In this document: positions 1-6,375 of the stretch, in pieces | Numbering within the stretch: the stretch's first letter is position 1 | Layout: each line of letters starts with the position of its first letter | DNA from: an uncultured Gammaproteobacteria bacterium | GTDB taxonomy: Bacteria > Pseudomonadota > Gammaproteobacteria > Chromatiales > Chromatiaceae | Direction of reading: 5' to 3' | Assembly (NCBI GenBank): GCA_937926265.1 | Contig: CALAZS010000138.1 | Location: forward strand, 1-10,179 | Length of the DNA stretch: 10,179 nucleotides | Notes under the pieces: generated by a model | Database searches by the model: none | Seen by the model: only the letters and a program-made list of their open reading frames with translations | What the model was told of the DNA's origin: nothing | Translations under genes and position numbers: made by a program

Positions 1-260
1 GTATTAAAATCGCTCTCTTTGCCGCAGGCGAGCAGGAGCAAACGGTTAGCAGCCAAATTTGGCAGGTTATAAGCCAGAATGCTGCCACCGGTTTTATTAG
101 ATTCAATATCGCCGCTTTTAAGCAAAGACTTGATGCTGCCTTGTGTAACTTTATCCAGCTCGGTCAGTGTGTCCGTTAAGCGTGTTGTTGAAAATACCGG
201 AACAACCAGGCAGTGCGTTTTCAGCGAAGCGATGTCAGCTTTTTTTATAGTGTAATTCAT
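1..260 (-). CDS. pepA: Leucyl aminopeptidase (PepA-type, M17), N-terminal fragment
   Basis: Reading the minus strand from the ATG at 260-258 gives an open frame of about 86 codons that runs off the left edge. It begins MNYTIKKADIASLKTHCLVV and continues with a segment containing GGSILAYNLPNL and RLLLLACG. This matches the N-terminal macro-like domain of M17 leucyl aminopeptidases, which carries the regulatory and hexamer-forming part; the metal-binding catalytic domain would lie outside the window. M17 enzymes are cytosolic, metal-dependent exopeptidases that release N-terminal amino acids, and E. coli PepA also binds DNA. An AGGA Shine-Dalgarno stands a few bases before the start. The gene is divergent from rsmJ across a gap of about 60 bases. 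Naming rests on the N-terminal domain alone, so another M17 paralogue is possible. Confidence 0.8.
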   Translation of the reverse strand, partial: MNYTIKKADIASLKTHCLVVPVFSTTRLTDTLTELDKVTQGSIKSLLKSGDIESNKTGGSILAYNLPNLAANRLLLLACGKESDFN

Positions 261-323
261 TATTTGTCCTGATAGGCTTTAAATCAAAAGCAAGACTTTA
301 ATGGGTAATTGAGACTTGATCAA

Positions 324-1058
324 ATGGCAGTTTCTACAGGAATTCCTGACAAAGAAAAGATTCAGAATCTCAATGCTGGTTTGCTTGAGAAAGGATACCA
401 GCTGGTTTATGAAAACCATCAGTTATGCCTGCATTCCATAAATCAAAATTACTCTCCCCTGGTTATTGATTTCGTTACAGGAAAATCACGCCACAGGCGT
501 CTTTACGGAGGCGGTAGCAATCAGCCTCTGGCCAAAGCCGTTGGAATTAAACCGGGCTACAGACCGAATGTCTTCGATTTAACGGCAGGCCTTGGTCGGG
601 ATGCCTTCGTTCTGGCTACATTGGGTTGTCAGGTCAGCATGTTCGAGCGGTCAGCGGTTATTGCCTGCCTGCTGGATTTTGCACTTAATCAGGCTGCCCG
701 GGCTGATGACATTGAAGATGTAGGAAATATTGTTGGAAGAATGCGGTTAACAGAATCTGACAGCAGGGAATTTCTTGTGAACCTTAAGCCGGAAGACCTT
801 CCTGATGTGATTTATCTTGACCCCATGTATCCTCACCGGGATAAGTCAGCCCAGGTAAAAAAAGAAATGCGAATTTTCAGGGACCTGGTAGGTGATGACA
901 GCGATGCCAGTGATCTGTTGAATATTTCCCGGCAAAAAACAATAAAGCGTGTTGTTGTGAAACGCCCCAAAGGTGCGGAAGTACTTGGTCATTCCCGGCC
1001 TGACTTCCAGGTTTCAAGCAAAAACACGCGTTATGATTGCTATCTTCCATTAAATTGA
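324..1058 (+). CDS. rsmJ: 16S rRNA (guanine1516-N2)-methyltransferase RsmJ
   Basis: A SAM-dependent class I methyltransferase that in E. coli makes m2G1516 in 16S rRNA of the small ribosomal subunit. Numbering from the ATG at 324 (244 residues), the features are: a glycine-rich GGG near 62-64; the SAM-binding motif FDLTAGLGRDAF at about 84-95; the acidic strand end FERS at about 107-110; the catalytic-type motif DPMYPHR at about 166-172 followed by KSAQVKKEMR; and VVVKRP near 210-215. All are RsmJ hallmarks, and the length is close to the 250 residues of the E. coli protein. The start is uncertain: a TTG at 309, directly after an in-frame stop at 306-308, would add MRLDQ, and neither start has a strong Shine-Dalgarno. 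It stands apart from the downstream operon, separated by a 196-base regulatory gap. Confidence 0.93.
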   Translation: MAVSTGIPDKEKIQNLNAGLLEKGYQLVYENHQLCLHSINQNYSPLVIDFVTGKSRHRRLYGGGSNQPLAKAVGIKPGYRPNVFDLTAGLGRDAFVLATLGCQVSMFERSAVIACLLDFALNQAARADDIEDVGNIVGRMRLTESDSREFLVNLKPEDLPDVIYLDPMYPHRDKSAQVKKEMRIFRDLVGDDSDASDLLNISRQKTIKRVVVKRPKGAEVLGHSRPDFQVSSKNTRYDCYLPLN

Positions 1059-1125
1059 TTTTGTTTTATTTGCCATATTGTTTGACCATATTTTTGATAA
1101 GAATGTGTGCATAAAATCATATTTC

Positions 1126-1140
1126 GCACGATTATGGTGC
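1126..1140. promoter_or_regulatory. NtrC-like activator site (operon 1)
   Basis: GCACGATTATGGTGC is an imperfect dyad that fits the enteric NtrC consensus GCACYA-N3-TRGTGC with one mismatch. Its centre lies about 97 bases before the predicted sigma-54 transcription start near 1230, a normal position for an enhancer-binding protein. Assignment to NtrC rather than a relative is inferred from the match to the consensus. Confidence 0.6.
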
Positions 1141-1153
1141 AAATTTCCGTTTA

Positions 1154-1176
1154 AATTGGGACGAATATACCCAATT
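1154..1176. repeat. Inverted repeat AATTGGG-N9-CCCAATT upstream of operon 1
   Basis: Two perfect 7-base arms (1154-1160 and 1170-1176) are separated by nine AT-rich bases, centred near -65 relative to the predicted start at 1230. The symmetry and the placement between the NtrC-like site and the sigma-54 promoter suggest a protein-binding operator. I cannot name the regulator, and no copy is present at the second promoter. Confidence 0.4.
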
Positions 1177-1194
1177 CCTTTGACAAACAGGCTT

Positions 1195-1209
1195 GCACCA
1201 TTTTGGTAC
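1195..1209. promoter_or_regulatory. Second NtrC-like dyad overlapping the -24 element
   Basis: GCACCATTTTGGTAC matches GCACYA-N3-TRGTGC with one mismatch and covers the GG of the -24 element at 1205-1206. A site here could be a low-affinity or inhibitory site that blocks sigma-54 polymerase when the activator is abundant. Alternatively, its right arm may exist only because TGGTACG is the -24 box, so the symmetry could be partly accidental. Confidence 0.4.
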
Positions 1210-1219
1210 GAAAACTGCT
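1204..1219 (+). promoter_or_regulatory. Sigma-54 (RpoN) -24/-12 promoter of the glucosylglycerate operon
   Basis: TGGTACGAAAACTGCT fits the sigma-54 consensus TGGCACG-N4-TTGCW with two mismatches. It has the invariant GG (1205-1206) and GC (1217-1218) with exactly ten bases between them. Taking C1218 as -12 places the start near 1230, leaving a leader of about 25 bases before the ATG at 1255. NtrC-like dyads lie upstream, as required for an enhancer-dependent promoter. The downstream bases GCTCATA recur at the second sigma-54 promoter near 7971. Confidence 0.75.
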
Positions 1220-1254
1220 CATAAAGTCAGAATATAAATATAGAATTAAAATCA

Positions 1255-2160
1255 ATGTATTTCGATGATAAGAAATTAACCGATACGCTTAATGACTTAA
1301 TCACTCAGTTAAGGCTGCCCGAATCATTCCGGCCCAACATTGAGAATATTTATCTGCCGTTATCGGAAATGCTTAACAATCATGCCAATGCTGAAACTAA
1401 AACCACCTTCATCAGTATTAACGGTTGCCAGGGAAGTGGTAAAACGACACTGACCGCATTTTTAAAAACCATTCTGGAGAGCAGGTTCGGTAAATCAGTA
1501 GCCATCATTTCTCTTGATGATTTTTATCTTAAAAAACATGAGCGTGTTGAATTAAGTCAAACGGTGCACCCGTTATTTATAACGCGGGGAGTTCCTGGTA
1601 CACATGACTTGGGTTTAATGGAAGATACCATTGGCCAATTACTTGATGCACAAGCAGTAAGTTTGCCTGTATTTGATAAGTTAACCGATGATCGCCTGGA
1701 GCCAGTCCAATGGATAAAACAGGAACCTGCGGATATGGTTTTGTTTGAAGGCTGGTGCAACAGCAGTCCTGCCCAGCATGACGATAACCTGCTGGAGCCG
1801 GTAAATGAACTCGAACGTGATGAAGACCGTGAGGCAATATGGCGAATTTACGCCAATGACATGTTAAAAAAATATAATGAAAATTTGTTTGATCGAGCTG
1901 ATATTAACCTGATGCTTCTGGCTCCTGGCTTTGAAAATGTATTTCAGTGGCGAAGAAACCAGGAAGATAAACTCGCGCTTGATAGTAAAGGCACTGAAGC
2001 TAAAGTAATGGATAGTTATCAGCTCAAAAGGTTTATTCAGCATTACGAGCGTATAACCCGTCATTCGATTACAGCAATGCCTGACCGGGTTGCCGATATA
2101 GTCATACCATTAAGTGAAAAACAACAATTAACCGGAATCAGGATTAGGGATGGTTTCTGA
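1255..2160 (+). CDS. D-glycerate kinase, P-loop (plant GLYK-type)
   Basis: A 301-residue cytosolic P-loop kinase that most likely phosphorylates D-glycerate to 3-phosphoglycerate using ATP. Visible motifs: a Walker A loop GCQGSGKTT at residues 57-65; SLDDFYL at 86-92, holding the aspartates that bind Mg and substrate; RGVPGTHDL at 111-119, typical of the GLYK/YggC branch; LPVFDKLTDDR near 137-147; and FEGWCNS near 164-170. The fold is unlike the GarK/GlxK and MOFRL glycerate kinases. It opens the operon, overlaps the phosphatase gene by 11 bases, and shares a transcript with a glucosylglycerate phosphorylase that releases glycerate, so recycling glycerate and feeding GpgS is the natural role. 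The start has almost no Shine-Dalgarno, and the next in-frame Met is at residue 39, inside the conserved length, so 1255 is kept. Whether the product is 2- or 3-phosphoglycerate cannot be read from sequence. Confidence 0.82.
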   Translation: MYFDDKKLTDTLNDLITQLRLPESFRPNIENIYLPLSEMLNNHANAETKTTFISINGCQGSGKTTLTAFLKTILESRFGKSVAIISLDDFYLKKHERVELSQTVHPLFITRGVPGTHDLGLMEDTIGQLLDAQAVSLPVFDKLTDDRLEPVQWIKQEPADMVLFEGWCNSSPAQHDDNLLEPVNELERDEDREAIWRIYANDMLKKYNENLFDRADINLMLLAPGFENVFQWRRNQEDKLALDSKGTEAKVMDSYQLKRFIQHYERITRHSITAMPDRVADIVIPLSEKQQLTGIRIRDGF

Positions 2161-2965
2161 CAAAATTAAATGGCTGGTGATAACAGACCTTGATGGCAGT
2201 TTGCTCAACCATTTTGACTATAGTTATGATGCGGCTTTACCCGTAATTGCCCAGCTTAAGAAATACTCCATTCCGGTTATTTTAAATACCAGTAAAACCT
2301 ATTATGAGACGGTGGAAATTTCCAGGGATCTGGATATCAGTTTTCCGTTTATTGTAGAAAATGGTTCCAGTATCTATTTACCGAAAAAAACCTTTTCAGA
2401 ACTCCCCAGTCCTTTTGCGGATGTCCGTGATAATTACTGGGTGATTAAACTTGGTAGTTCGGTTCAGGAAATCAACCGTTACCTTCAACTGATTGTAACG
2501 CCGGAAGATGACTTCACGTTGCTATCTGAATGCACCGCAAGTGAGGTGAGTAAGCTCACCGGGTTGACAATTCAGCAGTCAGAAAATGCAGTTAAACGGG
2601 AATTCAGTCAACCGATGCTATGGAATGGAACTGAACAGCAATTAACTGATTTTACCGAAAAACTCGATAAGCAGGGATTGACGCTGTTGCAGGGTGGACG
2701 TTTTCTGCATATACAGGGAAAAACCAACAAGGGCATAGCTATTAAAAAATTAAAAACATTTTATGCAAGCAGTGTAAAAACAGTGGTGATCGGTGATAGT
2801 GCAAATGATAAAGCCATGCTTGAAGCAGCCGATCTGTCAGTTGTAATTAATGCACCGGGTAACAAATATTTATTAAAACATTTTACCCCGGACTATCTGA
2901 CCGAGCATCTCGCGCCGGAAGGTTGGTCTGAAGCAGTGCGATTTGCCTTCAATCAAATGAAATAA
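2150..2965 (+). CDS. gpgP: Glucosyl-3-phosphoglycerate phosphatase (HAD-IIB, MPGP-like)
   Basis: A 271-residue HAD-superfamily IIB phosphatase of the mannosyl/glucosyl-3-phosphoglycerate phosphatase type. It dephosphorylates glucosyl-3-phosphoglycerate to glucosylglycerate. HAD motif I is TDLDGSLL with nucleophile D13 and acid/base D15; motif II is NTSKT at 46-50; the C2 cap holds REFSQP near 150-155, a signature of the MPGP branch; motif III is K194 in KTNKG; motif IV is GDSAND at 215-220. The ATG lies inside the last codons of the kinase gene (11-base overlap), preceded by AGGA at 2140-2143, which implies translational coupling. The synthase starts 10 bases after its stop. The glucosyl rather than mannosyl substrate is inferred from the neighbouring GpgS; enzymes of this branch can act on both. 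Mycobacterial GpgP belongs to an unrelated fold. Confidence 0.85.
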   Translation: MVSDKIKWLVITDLDGSLLNHFDYSYDAALPVIAQLKKYSIPVILNTSKTYYETVEISRDLDISFPFIVENGSSIYLPKKTFSELPSPFADVRDNYWVIKLGSSVQEINRYLQLIVTPEDDFTLLSECTASEVSKLTGLTIQQSENAVKREFSQPMLWNGTEQQLTDFTEKLDKQGLTLLQGGRFLHIQGKTNKGIAIKKLKTFYASSVKTVVIGDSANDKAMLEAADLSVVINAPGNKYLLKHFTPDYLTEHLAPEGWSEAVRFAFNQMK

Positions 2966-2975
2966 GGATAAGAAA

Positions 2976-4196
2976 ATGAGCGATTTTTTCCAGAATGGGC
3001 GAGTCACGACGTTACATAATATGTCAAACCGAAGTGATGAGGCCCTGGAACATGAACTAAATGGGTTTTCAGAAAAAGTACCATTGGGTTTGATATTACC
3101 TTCGCTTTACTCAGAACTTCAAAGACCGGCATTGACCAATATTATTGATGAACTCGAGAAGGTTAAATTTCTTAAACAGATTGTCATTGGAATTGACCAG
3201 GCGGATCGTGATCAATTCAAACATGCGACTGAATTCTTTTCGCGTTTGCCACAGGAACATGATCTGCTCTGGAATGATGGTCCCAATCTTTTAAGTATTG
3301 ACAAGAAACTCAGGGAAAAAGGCCTGGCACCAACTGAAAGGGGTAAAGGCAGGAACGTTTGGTACTGTATCGGTTACATGCTGGCAAAGCAGAATACCCA
3401 GGCAATCGCTATTCATGACTGCGACATAATTACCTACAAGAAAAACATGCTCAGCCGTCTGCTTTACCCTGTAGCCAATCCAAAATTCAATTACGAATTC
3501 TGTAAAGGTTATTATTCTCGGGTAGCCAATAACTCTATGAATGGCAGAGTTTCCCGCTTACTGGTTTCACCACTGGTTAGAGCGTTGAATTATCAGCATG
3601 GTCCTCATGCTTACCTGGAGTTTCTGGATAGCTTCCGATATCCATTGGCAGGTGAGTTTTCAATGAAGCAGGATGTATTGAGGGATTTGAGAATTCCAAC
3701 AGACTGGGGGCTGGAGGTCGGTATTCTGATGGAAATGAAAAAGAATTATTCCACCAGTCATATATGCCAGGTAGATATTGCCGATAATTATGATCATAAG
3801 CACCAGGATCTTTCCAAGGAAGACCGTGAGAAAGGTCTATCTAAAATGTCAGTTGATATTGCCAAGGCCATGTATAAAAAACTGGCTACAGATGGCATTA
3901 CTTTCAGCGAAGAAAGCTTAAGAACCACCAAGGCGACGTATTACCGCATTGCATTGGACCTTATAGAAAGCTACCGAAATGATGCGATGTTTAATGGTCT
4001 AAACTATGAAACGCATATCGAAGAAATGATGGTTGAGCTTTTTGCCAAAAATATCAAGCATGCCGGCCAGCTTTTCCTTGAAGATGTTGACCAGGCACCA
4101 TTTATTCCAAGCTGGCGGCGAGTATGTAGCGCCATACCAGATATCTATGAGCAATTAATTGAAGCTGTCAATGCTGATAAAGAAGAGTTTAAATGA
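2976..4196 (+). CDS. gpgS: Glucosyl-3-phosphoglycerate synthase (GT81)
   Basis: A 406-residue GT-A fold glycosyltransferase that transfers glucose from an NDP-glucose to 3-phosphoglycerate, the committed step of glucosylglycerate synthesis. Motifs: VPLGLILPSLYSEL at 35-48 (nucleotide-binding strand, variant of the usual VALPALNEE type); GKGRN at 123-127; a DxD-type metal site D148-C149-D150 in HDCDIITY; PLAGEFSM at 223-230, which lines the acceptor pocket; DWGLEVGIL at 243-251; and YDHKHQ at 272-277 with the metal-binding histidine region. The C-terminal helical extension to residue 406 is as in the bacterial GpgS of the Persephonella type and longer than the core domain. AAGGATAAG precedes the ATG. 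Its stop overlaps the next start as ATGA. A mannosyl synthase (GT55) lacks this motif set, so the glucosyl assignment is fairly firm. Confidence 0.9.
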   Translation: MSDFFQNGRVTTLHNMSNRSDEALEHELNGFSEKVPLGLILPSLYSELQRPALTNIIDELEKVKFLKQIVIGIDQADRDQFKHATEFFSRLPQEHDLLWNDGPNLLSIDKKLREKGLAPTERGKGRNVWYCIGYMLAKQNTQAIAIHDCDIITYKKNMLSRLLYPVANPKFNYEFCKGYYSRVANNSMNGRVSRLLVSPLVRALNYQHGPHAYLEFLDSFRYPLAGEFSMKQDVLRDLRIPTDWGLEVGILMEMKKNYSTSHICQVDIADNYDHKHQDLSKEDREKGLSKMSVDIAKAMYKKLATDGITFSEESLRTTKATYYRIALDLIESYRNDAMFNGLNYETHIEEMMVELFAKNIKHAGQLFLEDVDQAPFIPSWRRVCSAIPDIYEQLIEAVNADKEEFK

Positions 4197-5944
4197 AAAA
4201 AACATGTAGTGAATATGGCAATATGTCTGAACGAATATTGAATCATTTGAATCATATTTATCCGGATGTCGATAATAACCCGCTTGCGGCAAATATTATC
4301 GAACTGATGAAGTTTGATGATTCAGCTGAACCTGCTGAATGTCACAGAAATATCTGGAACCAGAATGATATTGTTTTGATTACTTACGGTGATTCTGTTG
4401 TTTCTGAAAATGAGGCCCCATTACATACACTACACAAATTTATCAACGAATCTTTGCCAGACACGGTCTCCATTGTCCATATCCTGCCTTTCTATCCTTA
4501 TAGTTCCGATGATGGTTTTGCGGTTATAAATTACGTTGAAGTCAATCAGTCGCTTGGTGACTGGAAAGACATACAGGAATTATCAAAGTCATACGCGGTA
4601 ATGGCTGACCTGGTCATAAATCATTGTTCAAGCCGCAGTCTCTGGTTTGATAATTTCAAACAGGGCAAAGAACCTGGCGCTGATTATTTTATTGAGGTAG
4701 ATCCTGATGAAGATCTATCCATGGTTGTAAGACCACGCACAAGTCCATTATTAAGAGAAACGGAAACTATTGATGGTAAAAAACATGTCTGGTGTACTTT
4801 CAGTCATGACCAGGTGGATCTTGATTTTTCCAACCCCCAGGTATTACTGGAATTTATAAAAATCATCAGGTTTTATCTTGATCAGGGAATTTCATTGTTT
4901 CGTCTCGATGCAGTGGCGTTTTTATGGAAAACCATTGGTACTCCCTCTATCAATTTACCACAAACGCATGACATTATTCGTTTACTGCGTTTGCTGATTG
5001 AGAATGTCAATCCCAATGCGGTAATTATTACCGAAACCAATATCCCAAACCGTGAAAACCTTTCTTATTTTGGTAATGCCAACGAAGCTCACTGGATTTA
5101 CAACTTTTCCCTGCCACCGCTGATTCTGTACACAATGCTCAGCGGTAATTCACATTTATTAAAGATGTGGATGATGACGATGCCGCCAGCCCAGGCTGGT
5201 ACGGCATACTTTAATTTCATTGCTTCTCACGATGGAATTGGTATGCGGCCGGTTGAGGGTATTATGGATGACTCGGAAGTTGACAAAATTGTTGATACTG
5301 TCAGGCGGTTTGGTGGTGAGGTGTCTTATCGTACTTTGCCAGATGGTTCCCATCGTCCTTACGAACTAAACATTGCATTGATTGATGCAATGAAAGGCAC
5401 TTTCGATGGAGAAGATCAGCATCACCTGGAAAGGTTTGTATGCGCGCATGCCATTATGCTTGCTCTGGAGGGCGTTCCTGCTTTTTATATACATAGTTTG
5501 CTGGGTACGCGCAATGATAATGAAAAAAGAAAGCATACAGGTCAAAATCGTGCGATCAACAGACATAATTGGCAACTTGATAGACTGGAGTCGGAATTAA
5601 ATAATCAAATGAGTCTGCACAGCAGGGTTTTGGAAAAACTTAGCAAGCTCATGGCGATTCGAAAAAAACAACCCGCATTTCACCCGAATGCGACACAGTT
5701 TACCATGCACTTTTCAGATTCACTTTTTGGTTTCTGGAGGCAAAACCGGGATAGAAGCCAAAGTATTTTCTGTATTTACAATATATCCAAGGAGTATCAG
5801 GAATTGCCTTTGCGTGATATTAACCTGTTTGTCATTGATGAGTGGTACGATCTGATTAGTTTGCACCGCTATGTAGACCCTGGTGAGGTCTTGCAGATAA
5901 AGCCCTATGAGTTTGTCTGGATCACAAACTTCACGCCAACATAG
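4193..5944 (+). CDS. Glucosylglycerate phosphorylase (GH13 subfamily 18)
   Basis: A 583-residue alpha-amylase-fold enzyme of the sucrose phosphorylase group (GH13_18). It splits alpha-glucosides with phosphate to give glucose-1-phosphate, and the relatives it most resembles (Meiothermus GGaP, E. coli YcjM) act on 2-O-alpha-glucosyl-D-glycerate. Features: ITYGD at 63-67; HILPFYPYSSDDGF at 96-109; DLVINH at 139-144; VVRPRTSPLL at 178-187, typical of the non-sucrose members; nucleophile D239 in FRLDA; general acid E281 in TETN; transition-state D347 in ASHDGIG; and GTRND at 438-442. The start overlaps the gpgS stop (ATGA) with an AAGAAGAG ribosome site, so 4193 is preferred over the Met at residue 11. 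No signal peptide is seen, so it is cytosolic. Its presence beside the synthesis genes means the operon both makes and breaks glucosylglycerate. Sucrose or glucosylglycerol remain possible substrates. Confidence 0.85.
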   Translation: MKKTCSEYGNMSERILNHLNHIYPDVDNNPLAANIIELMKFDDSAEPAECHRNIWNQNDIVLITYGDSVVSENEAPLHTLHKFINESLPDTVSIVHILPFYPYSSDDGFAVINYVEVNQSLGDWKDIQELSKSYAVMADLVINHCSSRSLWFDNFKQGKEPGADYFIEVDPDEDLSMVVRPRTSPLLRETETIDGKKHVWCTFSHDQVDLDFSNPQVLLEFIKIIRFYLDQGISLFRLDAVAFLWKTIGTPSINLPQTHDIIRLLRLLIENVNPNAVIITETNIPNRENLSYFGNANEAHWIYNFSLPPLILYTMLSGNSHLLKMWMMTMPPAQAGTAYFNFIASHDGIGMRPVEGIMDDSEVDKIVDTVRRFGGEVSYRTLPDGSHRPYELNIALIDAMKGTFDGEDQHHLERFVCAHAIMLALEGVPAFYIHSLLGTRNDNEKRKHTGQNRAINRHNWQLDRLESELNNQMSLHSRVLEKLSKLMAIRKKQPAFHPNATQFTMHFSDSLFGFWRQNRDRSQSIFCIYNISKEYQELPLRDINLFVIDEWYDLISLHRYVDPGEVLQIKPYEFVWITNFTPT

Positions 5945-5958
5945 ATGATTCTTAAAAG

Positions 5959-6360
5959 ATGAATGTCTTCACCTATGGAACTCTAATGTTTTCCGAAGTC
6001 TGGAACAAGGTCGTTCAGGGTAATTACTATTCTTCAACGGCTGTGCTGCAAGGTTATCGCCGTTTTTCTATCCAAAATGAGTCATACCCGGGATTAATGC
6101 AATCTAATAAGGCTGAATTTGTTAATGGTATTGTTTATCATGATGTCGATATCCCTGACCTGCAAAGGCTCGATGCTTTCGAGGGAAGTTACTATGAGCG
6201 TGTACAGGTAACCGTCGGTGTTGGTAATTACAATATCAAGAGCCACGTTTATTTGATTAAAGAGCAATATCTTTACCTTGCCACTGAAAACCACTGGGAC
6301 CCGGACGATTTTTATAAAAATTCCATTGGTGATTTTGTTGCAACCTATACCGGTTTTTAG
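5959..6360 (+). CDS. Gamma-glutamylcyclotransferase-like protein (AIG2/GGCT fold)
   Basis: A 133-residue cytosolic protein with the GGCT signature YGTLM at residues 6-10, which binds the glutamyl group, and a well-placed catalytic glutamate E75 in DAFEGSYYER. The order YGTLM, LQGYRRF (30-36), YPGLMQS (43-49), VNGIVYHDV (55-63), LDAFEG is that of the AIG2-like branch. Family members turn gamma-glutamyl amines or peptides into 5-oxoproline plus the free amine. The actual substrate is unknown, and many short members remain uncharacterised. It follows the phosphorylase by 14 bases and precedes the next gene by 15, so it is co-transcribed. Nothing in glucosylglycerate metabolism calls for it, but nitrogen-limitation control of the operon would fit salvage from gamma-glutamyl compounds. 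The Shine-Dalgarno (AAAAG) is weak. Confidence 0.8.
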   Translation: MNVFTYGTLMFSEVWNKVVQGNYYSSTAVLQGYRRFSIQNESYPGLMQSNKAEFVNGIVYHDVDIPDLQRLDAFEGSYYERVQVTVGVGNYNIKSHVYLIKEQYLYLATENHWDPDDFYKNSIGDFVATYTGF

Positions 6361-6375
6361 TCAAGAGGTAACTGT

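Noticed and set aside
1087..1099. IHF-like match (CAT-N4-TTGATA) near the operon 1 promoter
   Set aside because: One mismatch in a low-information motif in AT-rich DNA, and it lies upstream of the NtrC-like site rather than between it and the promoter, where IHF would help looping.
1577..1837. Minus-strand open frame of 86 codons within the glycerate kinase gene
   Set aside because: It lies fully antisense to a gene with clear P-loop kinase motifs, has no ribosome site, and its translation shows no family features.
5366..5600. Open frames on both strands (5366-5575 minus, 5406-5600 plus) inside the phosphorylase gene
   Set aside because: Both are shadows of the GH13 reading frame, which stays intact and conserved through this stretch.
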